DNA of 64,000 nt from Azophilus sp965200465 (lineage in GTDB: Bacteria > Pseudomonadota > Gammaproteobacteria > Pseudomonadales > Azotimanducaceae): positions 2,852,001-2,916,000 of the forward strand of contig OZ241358.1 in the NCBI GenBank assembly GCA_965200465.1. The letters are read 5' to 3'. Below, piece after piece: positions 43,315 through 52,685 of the stretch (the first letter of the stretch is position 1; each line of letters opens with the position of its first letter). A program made the position numbers and the translations under genes. Below the pieces are notes generated by a model. The model did not search any database. It was given only the letters and a program-made list of their open reading frames with translations, and was not told where the DNA came from.

Positions 43315-44520
43315 ATGGCCGCCAGCTACGATGGCCCGCCGGACTACCGTGAGGTGGGCCGCCATGAGGTGTTCCCGGAGACCAGCCATGATCAGACGGA
43401 GCGGTACAACTTTCTCGCCCACTTGAACCGGCACTTGGCGCAGTCCCTGATGCCTGGGGTGGCGGAGGCTTACGCCGCTAGGGTGGCACCGGCCTTTCGG
43501 CAGGCGCATGGACGCCCGCCCAGCCACCGTCGGGAGGTGCGTAAGGCGCTGGCGGGGGACTCCCTGTACCAAACCTGGAGTGCGCTGCGCCGCAACACGA
43601 TGGAAATGCGCCAGCAGGCCGGCCTGTCCGTGGTGCTGCCGCAACTGCGGGAACTCATCAGCAAGACCCGCCGCCTCATCCCCCAAGGGCGCTTGCGGCT
43701 GCGGCCCGAATTGCCGGCGCCCGAATATCTGACGGCGGTGGACCACCACTGCATGCCCGGCAGCTACCACACCGAGCTGGTCGCCGATGACGTCAGCGGC
43801 GCCGCCAACTACGACTCCGGCATGTTCGTCACCACCGGCGGCATGTTGGGCCGCTACACGGACGGCGGCGGGCGCGGCGTCGTTGCATACTTGCAGCGGC
43901 GCCACCCGGATTGGCGGCCAGGCCGCATTCTGGACCTGGGCTGCGGCCTAGGCCACAACGTGCTGCCAATGGCCGCCGCCTTCCCGGAAGCGGAGGTCAT
44001 CGCCGTGGACGTCGGCGCGCCCATGCTGCGCTACGGCACCGCCCGGGCGGCCAGCCTGGGCATCGACAACCTCTCCTTCGTGCAGGCCGACGCCACCGAT
44101 CTTGCCGAGTTTGCGGACGCCAGCTTCGATTGGATCCAGAGCACCATGTTCCTGCACGAAACCTCCTGCAAGGCGCTGCGCCTCATCATGGCGGAGTGCC
44201 GTCGGCTGATCGCTCCCGGCGGCTTGGTCATCCACATAGAGCAGCCCCGCTATGCAGAGGACATGCCGATGTTCGAGCAGGCCATGCGCGACTGGGACGC
44301 CTTCAACAACAACGAGCCCTTCTGGACCAAGCTGCACGAGGTCGATCTGGACCAATGCATGATCGACGCCGGCTTCAAGCCGGAGGAACTGCTGCACGGC
44401 GGCGTCATGGCCCCGCCGGACGGCGCCCTGTTTCCGGCTGCGGCTGCGGCGGACGACGGCGCTGAGGACTACGGCCGCAAGGCGGCTTGGCGCATCACCG
44501 GCGCAAGGTTGACGGCTTGA
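43315..44520 (+). CDS. Class I SAM-dependent methyltransferase
   Basis: 401 residues. N-terminal helical extension of ~170 residues, then the Rossmann domain: motif I RILDLGCGLGHNVLPMAAAF, acidic end of strand 2 VIAVDVGAPMLRYG, motif IV region FDWIQSTMFLHE, and post-motif LIAPGGLVIHIEQ. The substrate is unknown. The following gene (44554) is close and may be its partner. Confidence 0.9.
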   Translation: MAASYDGPPDYREVGRHEVFPETSHDQTERYNFLAHLNRHLAQSLMPGVAEAYAARVAPAFRQAHGRPPSHRREVRKALAGDSLYQTWSALRRNTMEMRQQAGLSVVLPQLRELISKTRRLIPQGRLRLRPELPAPEYLTAVDHHCMPGSYHTELVADDVSGAANYDSGMFVTTGGMLGRYTDGGGRGVVAYLQRRHPDWRPGRILDLGCGLGHNVLPMAAAFPEAEVIAVDVGAPMLRYGTARAASLGIDNLSFVQADATDLAEFADASFDWIQSTMFLHETSCKALRLIMAECRRLIAPGGLVIHIEQPRYAEDMPMFEQAMRDWDAFNNNEPFWTKLHEVDLDQCMIDAGFKPEELLHGGVMAPPDGALFPAAAAADDGAEDYGRKAAWRITGARLTA

Positions 44521-44553
44521 ACGGCGGCCGGCGGCGCTTTGGAATCCCCAGCA

Positions 44554-44937
44554 GTGAGCAACCGCCTCCCTGACCCCGAAACGCTGGACGGCATCGCCCT
44601 AGCCAACGCCAAGGCCAAGGGCAAGCGCCCTTATTTTTTCCAAGACCCGGACGTGGAGCGGGTGCTGTCCATCACCATGGCCGTGGCCGGGGAGTTGGCG
44701 GTGCTGCGCCAGCGCTTGGACACCATTGAAGAGCTTTTAGCGGAGCGCGGCAGCATCAACAAGGCGGACATCGAAGCCTTTGCGCCCAATGCGGCGCAGC
44801 AGGAGGCGCGCGGCCGTTGGAACCAGGAATACCTAGCCCGCATCCTGCGCATCGTGCAGCAGGAGCGGGAGGCCGTCCAACGCGGCACCGAACCCACGTC
44901 CGAGGAGGCCGGCCAACGGATGGCCGAGGATGAATAG
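44554..44937 (+). CDS. Hypothetical protein with coiled-coil character
   Basis: 127 residues from a GTG at 44554 (a TTG at 44539 is also open). The sequence ALANAKAKGKRPYFFQDPDV, then VAGELAVLRQRLDTIEELLA, suggests an N-terminal segment followed by a helical, partly coiled-coil region. No family recognised. It lies 33 nt after the methyltransferase gene on the same strand. Confidence 0.6.
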   Translation: MSNRLPDPETLDGIALANAKAKGKRPYFFQDPDVERVLSITMAVAGELAVLRQRLDTIEELLAERGSINKADIEAFAPNAAQQEARGRWNQEYLARILRIVQQEREAVQRGTEPTSEEAGQRMAEDE

Positions 44938-45076
44938 GACGCCCGCAGGGTGCGGACTTGCCCACTCACGCAGTCTGTGCTTTTCCCCTGACCCTAGGGC
45001 CTTGACCTGCAAAAAGAACGAGACGCCGGCGGCGGTCGGAACCTGTTGAAGCGACGAACTAGGGAGAACTCTTGCC

Positions 45077-45964
45077 ATGCACTTGCTTAAAGCCGGCACC
45101 ATTTCCGTGGCGGACTTGGGCCGCAGCCGCGAGCTCTACGAACAATGGCTGGACTACCGCACCTTGGAGCGGGGCAAGGTGGCGACGGCCTTGGCCGCCA
45201 GCTGGGGCGCTCCCGGCGCCGCCGGCGCCCCCTACGCCGTGCTGCAGCCGGCCTCCGGCGCGGACATCCTGCTGCGCTTGGTGCAGACGCCGCCGGCGCC
45301 GGGCTTTAAGCCCTTGGTCACCTACGGCTGGGCGGCCTTGGAGTTCTGCGTTCAGGACGTGCTGGCGGTCAACGAGCGAATGCAGCGGTCTCCCTTCGAG
45401 ATCATCGGCCCGCCACGCCGCATCGAGGGGCTGGACGCCATCCATCCCATGCAGGTTAAGGGGCCGGACGGCGAAATCTGCTACTTCACCCAAATCAACA
45501 GCGACCTGCCTGAATTCACTTTGCCCAGGGCCAAGACGTTCATCGACCATCTGTTCATCAACGTGCTGGCGGCCAGCGACATGCGGGCGGCGCAACGCTG
45601 GATGGTGCGGCGCCTCGGCTTCGCCGTCGGCCGGGAGGCGATGGAGATCGTTTACACCATGCTGGCCAAGGCCTTCGGCACGCCGATGAACCAGCTTTAC
45701 ACCATCTCAACGATGGTCCACGGCAAGGACGTCTTCCTGGAGGTGGACCAAATGCCGCCACAGGCCGCGCCCCGCCCCCGTCACGCGGGGCTGTTGCCGC
45801 CGGGAGTGGCGATGACCACCTTCAAGATCGCGGATTTGGATGCGGTCACGGCGCCCTTCATCGCCCCCCCGGAAGCCTACGACGGCGCTCTTTGCCAAGG
45901 GCGCCGCAGCGCCGCGGTCGAAGGCCCGGACGGCACCCTCTTTGAACTGCTGGAGGCGGGCTGA
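45077..45964 (+). CDS. VOC (glyoxalase-fold) superfamily protein, two modules
   Basis: 295 residues. ATG at 45077 after TAGGGAGAA. The N-terminal half (HLLKAGTISVADLGRSRELYEQWLDY, YGWAALEFCVQDVLAVN, IHPMQVKGPDGEICYFTQIN) and the C-terminal half (IDHLFINVLAASDMRAAQRWMV, VEGPDGTLFELLE) are two beta-alpha-beta-beta-beta modules. Putative metal ligands His (HLLK or DHLF) and Glu (FELLE) are present. Catalytic role unknown; the LeuC-like gene starts 43 nt later. Confidence 0.8.
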   Translation: MHLLKAGTISVADLGRSRELYEQWLDYRTLERGKVATALAASWGAPGAAGAPYAVLQPASGADILLRLVQTPPAPGFKPLVTYGWAALEFCVQDVLAVNERMQRSPFEIIGPPRRIEGLDAIHPMQVKGPDGEICYFTQINSDLPEFTLPRAKTFIDHLFINVLAASDMRAAQRWMVRRLGFAVGREAMEIVYTMLAKAFGTPMNQLYTISTMVHGKDVFLEVDQMPPQAAPRPRHAGLLPPGVAMTTFKIADLDAVTAPFIAPPEAYDGALCQGRRSAAVEGPDGTLFELLEAG

Positions 45965-46006
45965 CCAGCATCCTTGGCGGAGGGCTGCGCAGCGCCATCC
46001 CACGTC

Positions 46007-47377
46007 ATGAAGGAACGCACCCTGTTCGACAAGCTGTGGGCCAACCACTGCATCGGCGTCGATGCGGACGGCGAGAGCCTGCTGTACATAGACCGAGTCT
46101 GCCTGCACGAGCGCACCGGCAGCATCGCCTTGGCGGCGCTTGCGGAGCGAGGCCAGTCGATTCGCCGTCCCCGCCACGCCTTCTGCGTGATGGACCACAT
46201 TCTGGACACCCGCCCCGGACGGGGAGACCGCACCTTGGTGCCAAACGGCCGGGACTTCATCGTCAGCACCCGCCGCCACGCCGCCGATTTCGGCCTGCGC
46301 ACCTTTGACGTAGGCGACCAAGACCAAGGCATCAGCCACTTGGTGATGGCCGAACAGGGCATCGCCCTGCCGGGCCTAAGCCTAGTGTGCCCGGATTCCC
46401 ACACCTGCACCCTAGGGGCCTTGGGCGCCTTGGCCCTGGGCATCGGCACCAGCCAAGCGGAGCATGTTCTGGCCACCTCCACCCTGCGCTTGGCCAAGCC
46501 TCGGAACTTGCGGGTGCGGGTTGACGGCGTTTTGGCGCAGCAGGTCACCGCCAAGGACTTGGCCCTTTACTTGATTGCCGACCAGGGCGTGGCCGGCGGC
46601 CGCGGCGCCGCCGTGGAGTTCGCCGGAGAGGGCGTCAACGCCTTGGAGGTGGAGGCGCGCATGACGCTGTGCAACATGGCGGTGGAGTTCGCCGCCGCCG
46701 CCGCCCTCATCGCGCCGGACGAGAAGGTTTTTGCTTACGTCGCCAACCGCAACTACGCACCGCCGGAACTGCCGCTGGCCCATTGGCGAACCCTGCAAAC
46801 GGACGAGGGCGCCGCCTTTGACCAAGAGATTCGCATTGCAGCCAACGCCGTGGGGCCCCGCATCACTTGGGGCACCTCGCCGGAGCAGGGCGTCAACCTG
46901 TCCGATTCCGTGCCGAGGCCCAAGGACCGCGACGCCCGGCGGGCCTTGGACTACATTGGTTTGGCCCCAGGCACCGCCATGACGCAGGTGTCCATAGACG
47001 CCGCCTTCATCGGCTCCTGCACCAACGCCCGCCTTAGCGACCTGCGCAGCGCCGCCGCAGTGCTGCGGGGCCGCCGCATCGCGCCCGGCCTGAAGGCCAT
47101 TTGCGTGCCCGGTTCAACCCAGGTGAAGCGGGCCGCCGAAGCCGAAGGGTTGGATCGAATCTTCCGCGCCGCCGGCTTCGAGTGGCGGGAGTCCGGCTGC
47201 TCCCTATGCTTCTACGCCGGCGGGGAAGGCTTCGGCCCCGGCAAGCGCGTCATCACCACCACCAACCGCAACTTCGAGGGCCGCCAAGGCCCCGGAGTGC
47301 GTTCCCATCTGGCCAGCCCGGCGGTGGTGGCGGCCTCCGCCGTGCGCGGGCGCATAAGCGCACCGGACATGCTCTAA
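46007..47377 (+). CDS. leuC: LeuC-like 3-isopropylmalate dehydratase large subunit (divergent)
   Basis: 456 residues from ATG 46007. Aconitase-superfamily signatures: FDKLWANHCIG, DHILDTRPGRG, PDSHTCTLGALGALALGIGTSQAEHVLAT and FIGSCTNARLSDLRSA (first Fe-S Cys) then SGCSLCFYAG (second and third Cys). DSHTC replaces the usual DSHTSTHGA and CSLCF replaces CSMCLAMN, so this is a divergent branch. It would isomerise a malate-type acid with LeuD; leuB and leuA are not nearby, so leucine synthesis is not certain. Confidence 0.88.
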   Translation: MKERTLFDKLWANHCIGVDADGESLLYIDRVCLHERTGSIALAALAERGQSIRRPRHAFCVMDHILDTRPGRGDRTLVPNGRDFIVSTRRHAADFGLRTFDVGDQDQGISHLVMAEQGIALPGLSLVCPDSHTCTLGALGALALGIGTSQAEHVLATSTLRLAKPRNLRVRVDGVLAQQVTAKDLALYLIADQGVAGGRGAAVEFAGEGVNALEVEARMTLCNMAVEFAAAAALIAPDEKVFAYVANRNYAPPELPLAHWRTLQTDEGAAFDQEIRIAANAVGPRITWGTSPEQGVNLSDSVPRPKDRDARRALDYIGLAPGTAMTQVSIDAAFIGSCTNARLSDLRSAAAVLRGRRIAPGLKAICVPGSTQVKRAAEAEGLDRIFRAAGFEWRESGCSLCFYAGGEGFGPGKRVITTTNRNFEGRQGPGVRSHLASPAVVAASAVRGRISAPDML

Positions 47378-47449
47378 CGCTGCGCGCTTCATCCAATCGT
47401 CAACGCTTCCCCAATGCAAGCAACGCCCTGATGACGTGATGATCCGACC

Positions 47450-47512
47450 ATGCAGTTTCTCGCCCAACGCCACGGCTTTGACGGCAAATCCCCAAACCGG
47501 ATGATCGTTTGA
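47450..47512 (+). CDS. 20-residue upstream ORF before leuD
   Basis: ATG at 47450 through TGA at 47512; the product begins MQFLAQRHGF and ends NRMIV. The stop lies 2 nt before the leuD ATG. The sequence before its start (GATGATC..GACCATGCAG) is repeated before the leuD start, suggesting a small duplication. It contains no run of leucine codons, so it is not a leucine attenuator. It may only couple translation. Confidence 0.3.
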   Translation: MQFLAQRHGFDGKSPNRMIV

Positions 47513-47514
47513 CC

Positions 47515-48135
47515 ATGCAGCCCTTCACCAAGCATCGAGGCGTGGCCGCGCCCTTGCTGCAAGCCAACATCGACACGGATGCGATCATCCCCTCCCGGGA
47601 GATGCGGCGCGTCTCCAAGCGCGGCCTGTCCATCGGCCTGTTCGCCAATTGGCGCTATGCGGACCCGGAGGCGCGAACGCCAGCGCCGGACTTCGTGCTG
47701 AACCAGCCGGCCTACGCCGCCGCCAGCATCCTGCTGTGCGGCGCCAACTTCGGCTGCGGCTCCTCCCGGGAGCACGCCGTCTGGGCCTTGGCCGAATTCG
47801 GCATCCGCGCCCTGGTCGCGCCCAGCTTCGGGGCCATCTTCCAGAAAAACTGCGTCGCCAACGGCCTGCTGCCGGCGGTGCTGCCCGCAGCGCAAGTCCG
47901 CGCCGCCGCCGCCTGGGTGCGGGAAAGCCCGCAAACCCACCGCCCAACGCTGGACTTGGCCACCTGCACCCTAGCCGCCGCCAACCGGCCAATGCGTTTC
48001 CGCCTCCGCCCAGCCGACCGCACCAAGCTGCTGCAGGGCCTGGACCCCATCACCCACACCCTGGCCCAAACCGCTGCAATCAAAGCCTTTGAAGACGCCC
48101 ACTTGCAGGCGTTTCCTTGGGCGCGGCTGGATTGA
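47515..48135 (+). CDS. leuD: LeuD-like 3-isopropylmalate dehydratase small subunit
   Basis: 206 residues from ATG 47515 (an in-frame TTG at 47509 is also open). ANIDTDAIIPSREMRRVSKRG, GANFGCGSSREHAVWALAEFG and APSFGAIFQKNCVANGLLP match LeuD, including the GSSREH loop. Forms the heterodimer with the LeuC-like subunit. Normal length. Confidence 0.92.
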   Translation: MQPFTKHRGVAAPLLQANIDTDAIIPSREMRRVSKRGLSIGLFANWRYADPEARTPAPDFVLNQPAYAAASILLCGANFGCGSSREHAVWALAEFGIRALVAPSFGAIFQKNCVANGLLPAVLPAAQVRAAAAWVRESPQTHRPTLDLATCTLAAANRPMRFRLRPADRTKLLQGLDPITHTLAQTAAIKAFEDAHLQAFPWARLD

Positions 48136-48187
48136 ATCGTGCAAGGCCGGGCCGCTGCCGGCGATGGCAACCGGGGCTTGGGACCAA

Positions 48188-48793
48188 TCAAGCATTCCTC
48201 GAGGTTGTTTGCATCATGTCGATGAGGTCTTGCAGGGAAACCACGTCGGCGTACTTGGCGTCCAAGTCGAAGAGGTTGGCTTCGTGGGCCGCTGGGTTGC
48301 GGTCCCCCACGGCTTCCCTAGGCACCACCACGCGGTGGTTGTGCTGCAGGCCGTCCACTGCGGTGGCCCGCACGCAGCCGCTGGTGGTCAGGCCGGTTAC
48401 GACTAGGGAGTCCGCCCTTGCCGCGGCCAGCCTTGGCGCCAAGTCGGTGCCGAAAAAGGCGCTGGCGCAGCGTTTCTCCACCACCGGCTCGCCCTCTTGG
48501 GGCGCTAGGCGCGGATCGATCTCCACCCAGGAGGAGCCCGGCTGCAGCAGGTTCAGGGCGTCGATGCGGCGGCGGAACACGCTGGCTTGGTCGGCGTTGC
48601 GATAGACCACGGCGGTGAAAAACAGCGGCAGGTTGCGCTCTCGAAAAAGCCGCAGCAGCTTGGCGTTGGCCTCCACCACGGACGGACAGTCGGTGCCCAG
48701 CGGACTTGCTGGATCCGTGAACCCCCGCATCAGATCGACCAATATCAGGGCCGGACGCCGGCCCAAGCCTAGATGTCTGCGCTCCAAGTCCAT
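48188..48793 (-). CDS. Isochorismatase-family hydrolase, N-carbamoylsarcosine amidase-like
   Basis: 201 residues. The Asp-Lys-Cys triad is visible: ALILVDLMRGFTDPAS (Asp), VVEKRCASAFFGTDLA (Lys) and TTSGCVRATAVDGLQ (Cys). The ERRHLGLGRRPALILVDLMRGF start resembles N-carbamoylsarcosine amidohydrolases. Nearby genes encode a carbamoylase-type M20 hydrolase and a cyclic-imide hydrolase, consistent with N-carbamoyl compound breakdown. Confidence 0.88.
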   Translation of the reverse strand: MDLERRHLGLGRRPALILVDLMRGFTDPASPLGTDCPSVVEANAKLLRLFRERNLPLFFTAVVYRNADQASVFRRRIDALNLLQPGSSWVEIDPRLAPQEGEPVVEKRCASAFFGTDLAPRLAAARADSLVVTGLTTSGCVRATAVDGLQHNHRVVVPREAVGDRNPAAHEANLFDLDAKYADVVSLQDLIDMMQTTSRNA

Positions 48794-48920
48794 CCTGTTC
48801 GCCCCCTGCGCAATTTTTCGCCCGCACCCAAAGCGGCAACATGCAGCCTCGCAAATTTATCCGCCGCTTGCGGAAAGGTCACCCTTTTCTTGCCGCTGGT
48901 GTTAGGTTGCGAAGTTTGGC

Positions 48921-49946
48921 GTGGGTTCCAAGTTGATGGCTGTCCTTGACCCAGAAACCCTGCATGGGATCGCGCAGGCGGCGCTGCGCAGTTGGAGCAT
49001 TCCCAATCCGCGGCTGCAACTGATATCCCTTTCGGAGAACACGGTCTTTCGGGTGGCCTTGGCCGGCAGTCCGGTGGCGGCGCTGCGCATTCATCGTCCC
49101 GACTACCACGATCTTGATGAATTGAACTCCGAATGCCTCTGGACTCAGGCGCTGCAGGACGCCGGAGTGGAGGCACCCTTGGCGATTCCCACCGAGGACG
49201 GGCGCTTGTTCGTTGCGGCACCGGTTCCGGGCACAGGCGAGGAGCGCTTGGTGGGCCTAGTGGAGTGGGTGGAAGGCGCAACTTTGCGCAGCGCCATTGC
49301 CGAGGCCCAGGACTTCAGCGCCGTGCGGGCACACTTTGAGGCGTTGGGCCGCATCGCCGCCCGCATCCATAACCAAGCCAGCGGTTGGCGCCCGCCGGCC
49401 GGGTTCCGGCGACCGGCGCTGGACGCCGAAGGCTTGCTGGGCGCCCGCCCGCTTTGGGGGCCGTTTTGGGAGCACCCGGCGCTGGCGGCGGAGCAGCGGC
49501 GCCTAATGCTGCAGGCGCGGCGCAAACTGCACAAGGCGCTGACGGCCTACGGCAAATCCCCTCAGCGTTACGGCCTGATTCACGCCGACCTGCATCCCGA
49601 AAACCTGATCGCCGGCGGCGACCGGCTAACGGTGATCGACTTTGACGACGCCGGCTACGGCTGGCATGCCTACGAACTGGCGGTGGCGGTTTACCACCAT
49701 CTCGACCATCCGAACTTCAACGCCATAGTCGCAGCGCTGGTCGCCGGCTACCGGGAGGTGCGCCCCCTGGACTCCAGGGAGGTGGACGCCATGCCGCATT
49801 TCTTGACGATTCGCTCGCTGGCGCGACTGGGCTGGGTTCAGCAAAGGCCCGACCTCGACTCAGCCGAGGAACTGCCGAACATGATCGAATTGGCCTGCCG
49901 GCGGTGCGAAAGCCTGTTGTCGCAGCCCAATCCGCTGCGGCTTTGA
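48921..49946 (+). CDS. Aminoglycoside/choline-kinase-type phosphotransferase
   Basis: 341 residues from a GTG at 48921 (ATG at 48936 is an alternative). Kinase-like fold with SLSENTVFRVALAG (P-loop region), VAALRIHRPDYHD (Lys/Arg region), then GLIHADLHPENLIAGGD (catalytic Asp/Asn) and LTVIDFDDAGYGWHAYELAVA (metal-binding Asp). Similar to homoserine kinase type II / APH enzymes; the substrate is unclear. It lies divergent from the amidase gene and convergent with the carbamoylase gene. Confidence 0.88.
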   Translation: MGSKLMAVLDPETLHGIAQAALRSWSIPNPRLQLISLSENTVFRVALAGSPVAALRIHRPDYHDLDELNSECLWTQALQDAGVEAPLAIPTEDGRLFVAAPVPGTGEERLVGLVEWVEGATLRSAIAEAQDFSAVRAHFEALGRIAARIHNQASGWRPPAGFRRPALDAEGLLGARPLWGPFWEHPALAAEQRRLMLQARRKLHKALTAYGKSPQRYGLIHADLHPENLIAGGDRLTVIDFDDAGYGWHAYELAVAVYHHLDHPNFNAIVAALVAGYREVRPLDSREVDAMPHFLTIRSLARLGWVQQRPDLDSAEELPNMIELACRRCESLLSQPNPLRL

Positions 49947-49977
49947 GCGCCCCCGGCGCGGGCGGCCGCAGACGGCT

Positions 49978-51222
49978 TCAAACATCGCCTCGGTCCAATA
50001 GCTTGATGGCGTCGTACAACGTCTGGGCGCCTAAGGCCAACTGCTCCTTGGTGGTCCATTCCTCCGGGCAATGGCTGCGCCCATCCAAGCAGGGAATGAA
50101 GATCATGCCGGCCGGGCAGAGCTTCGTCATGCAGGCCGCGTCGTGCCCGGCGCCGCTGGCCATGAATTTGCAGCTGGTGTTGGCCTGCCGGCAGGCCGTC
50201 TCTATGGCCTGCTGGACCTTGGCGTCGCAGGCGGCGGCGGGAGAAAAGCTCACTGGGGCACCGGCAAACGCCACGCCCAGTTGGTTGGCCGCCGCCCGCC
50301 CGGCTTCGCACACGCGCTCGACGATGGACTGAGCGACCGAATCGCTGCTGGAGCGCACCTCCAAGGTCATGTCAACGCGGCCGGGAACCACATTGGTGCC
50401 ATTGGGCTCGACGTCGAGCTTGCCCACGGTGGCCACGACGTATTCCGGCCGGTCCAGCCACGCCCTGGCTTGCTCGTCGGCGGCCGACACCGTGCGCGAT
50501 GCGGCGACCAGTGCGTCCCTGCGGATGTTCATGGGCGTCGTGCCCGAATGGTCGGCCTGCCCCGAAAACGCAAGGTCCATCCGAGTGATGCCAACGATGT
50601 CGGTGACGATGCCGATGGACAGGGATTCCCTTTCCAGCATTGGCCCCTGCTCGATGTGCAGCTCCACGAAGGCTGCGAACTCCCCTTTGCGCAGCAACGG
50701 CTGCTCGAGCGCCGTCGGGTCTCCGCCGACTGCGGCAATGCCTTCGGCCAACGTTGCGCCGGCTGGGGACTCGTAGGCCAGCATGGCTGCGGACAGGTCG
50801 CCGGTCAGCGCCCGGCTGCCGACCCGGGACAGGCCGAATTCACTGGGCTCCTCGGCCAGAAAGTCGATGACCTCGAAGTCGCGCCTAAGGCGCACCCCGT
50901 GGTCTTGGTAGGCGTGCGCCACTTCAAGGGCGGCGAGCACTCCGGCGATGCCGTCGAAACGCCCGCCGGCCGGCACCGTGTCCGTATGGGAGCCGGAGCC
51001 CAGCCTAGGCAGTCCGCCGTCCTTCCCGGCAAGGCGCCCGATCAGATTGCCGCCGGCATCGACGCGAACAGCCAGCCCCGCCTCCTGGAACTGCCCGCGC
51101 AGCCATTGCCGGCCCTGCCGATGCAGGGAACTGAAGGAGCGACGGGTGTAGGGCTGGCTTTTGTCCGTTATGGCGCCGAGCGCTTCAATGCGCCGCCAAA
51201 GCCGCTCCGCGTTGACGTTCAT
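49978..51222 (-). CDS. Zn-dependent N-carbamoyl-amino-acid/ureido hydrolase (M20 type)
   Basis: 414 residues. Family motifs: GSGSHTDTVPAGGRFDGIAGVLAALE (metal His/Asp), FLAEEPSEFG (bridging Glu), VELHIEQGP and SGQADHSGTTPMNIRRDAL. Best fit is beta-ureidopropionase / L-carbamoylase / allantoate amidohydrolase. It directly follows the amidohydrolase gene (12 nt), forming a ring-opening then decarbamoylating pair. Confidence 0.92.
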   Translation of the reverse strand: MNVNAERLWRRIEALGAITDKSQPYTRRSFSSLHRQGRQWLRGQFQEAGLAVRVDAGGNLIGRLAGKDGGLPRLGSGSHTDTVPAGGRFDGIAGVLAALEVAHAYQDHGVRLRRDFEVIDFLAEEPSEFGLSRVGSRALTGDLSAAMLAYESPAGATLAEGIAAVGGDPTALEQPLLRKGEFAAFVELHIEQGPMLERESLSIGIVTDIVGITRMDLAFSGQADHSGTTPMNIRRDALVAASRTVSAADEQARAWLDRPEYVVATVGKLDVEPNGTNVVPGRVDMTLEVRSSSDSVAQSIVERVCEAGRAAANQLGVAFAGAPVSFSPAAACDAKVQQAIETACRQANTSCKFMASGAGHDAACMTKLCPAGMIFIPCLDGRSHCPEEWTTKEQLALGAQTLYDAIKLLDRGDV

Positions 51223-51234
51223 CGTCCCGCGGGA

Positions 51235-52584
51235 TCAGGCGACCGGACGCACGAACTGGCCGAAGCCCGGATCGGCCAAAACGGACGCGCCGTCCCAGAC
51301 CTGGCGTCCCCGCACGAAGGTTGCCGTGACCTGACCAGCCATTTCCCGGCCGTGGTAGGGGCTCCATTCGGTGGCCCCCTCCGAGTGCGCCTCATCGTAG
51401 ATGGCCGGTTTCGGGCTGAGCACGGCGAAATCCGCGTCGCTCCCCACGGCAATGACGCCTTTCTTGGGGTAAAGGCAAAAATGCCGCGCAACGTTTTCCG
51501 CCAAGAGTTTGGCCACCACTTCGATGCCGAGGCCGTGCGCCGCGCAGCCGGTGTGGAAGGCCGGCAGCAGAGTTTGCAGGCCCGGCATCCCGGAGGCGTT
51601 GGTCAGAAACTCGTTCTTCGACTTGCGGTCGATGCTCCAAGCGACATGGTCGGATGAGACGAAGTCCACATGGCCCTGCGCCACGCGCCGCCAAAGGTTC
51701 TCCCGCTCCGGCAGCGGACGGATGGGCGGGCCTTGCTTGATCTTGGCGCCCAGGGTCTCCATGTCCTCCTCGGAGAAGAACAGGTACTGCACACAGGTCT
51801 CGATGCTGGCCTTGTAGCCCAGCGCCTTGAAGGATTCGCAGATCTCGAACCCCCGGTCCAAGGAGCAATGCACCACATGGGCGCGGCAGCCGCTGGCCAC
51901 GCCGATTTCATAAACCTCGTTGATGGCGAGGGTTTCGGAGATCGGCGGGCGGGTTTCGCCGTAGGTCCTGTAGGAGTTGCGCCCGGCGGCGTTGGACAAC
52001 GCTATTTCGTGGTCTATCACCTCTTGGTTTTCGTTGTGGACGCCGCAGGCGAGGCCCGTCGGCGCCACGATGCGGAACGCCTCCAGCAAATCGTAGGGGG
52101 CAATGCGGGCGAAGCGGGTGGGGCTGGTCTCGTAGGTGGACATCTTGAAGGCGCAGGCGCCGGCTTCGATCATCGGCAGGATCTCGGGCATGCCGCCGGT
52201 TTTGGCGATGGTGGCGTAGAGCGCCACGTCCACGCAGGACTCCTGCTCCGCCACGGCGACCTTTTCCTCAAACAGCGCCCGGCTGACGACCGGCTGCGGG
52301 TCGTCGTAGGGCATGTCCACCATGGTGGTGACGCCGCCGGCCGCCGCGGCTCGGCTGGCCAAGCCGATGCCCTCGCGGTTCGCCTGGCTGCCGGTGTGGA
52401 CTTGGCCATCGACGATGCCCGGCAGCACCCATTGGCCGCCGGCGTCAAACAGTTCGCCGCGGTAGGCGGAGGAATCCTCTTGCACTGCCGCAATCTTGCC
52501 GCCGGAGACGACAACCAAGCCATCCGTCAGCACCTCCGTAGGCGTGACGACGTTGCCGCGAATGGCGAATTCAGGAACGCTCAT
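51235..52584 (-). CDS. Dihydropyrimidinase/allantoinase-type cyclic amidohydrolase
   Basis: 449 residues. Metal-site features: LPGIVDGQVHTG (the first His of H-x-H is Gln, as in some dihydroorotase-like proteins), AFKMSTY (carbamylated Lys), HNENQEVI and HVVHCS (His ligands) and FVSSDHVAW (Asp). It should open a cyclic imide or ureide ring, passing the product to the M20 hydrolase. Exact substrate unknown. Confidence 0.88.
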   Translation of the reverse strand: MSVPEFAIRGNVVTPTEVLTDGLVVVSGGKIAAVQEDSSAYRGELFDAGGQWVLPGIVDGQVHTGSQANREGIGLASRAAAAGGVTTMVDMPYDDPQPVVSRALFEEKVAVAEQESCVDVALYATIAKTGGMPEILPMIEAGACAFKMSTYETSPTRFARIAPYDLLEAFRIVAPTGLACGVHNENQEVIDHEIALSNAAGRNSYRTYGETRPPISETLAINEVYEIGVASGCRAHVVHCSLDRGFEICESFKALGYKASIETCVQYLFFSEEDMETLGAKIKQGPPIRPLPERENLWRRVAQGHVDFVSSDHVAWSIDRKSKNEFLTNASGMPGLQTLLPAFHTGCAAHGLGIEVVAKLLAENVARHFCLYPKKGVIAVGSDADFAVLSPKPAIYDEAHSEGATEWSPYHGREMAGQVTATFVRGRQVWDGASVLADPGFGQFVRPVA

Positions 52585-52685
52585 CGGTCACCTCCCGATC
52601 CTGCATGGCCGGCCCCCATCGACGCAGCCGATTTGCATGTTAACGGCTTTGGCGGCGACGGGAGGCGAATTAATGCACCTTAATC

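Noticed and set aside
51235..52584. Inactive amidohydrolase because Gln replaces the first metal His
   Set aside because: Gln at this place is known in some dihydroorotase-like proteins, and the other ligands and the carbamylated Lys motif are intact, so activity cannot be excluded.
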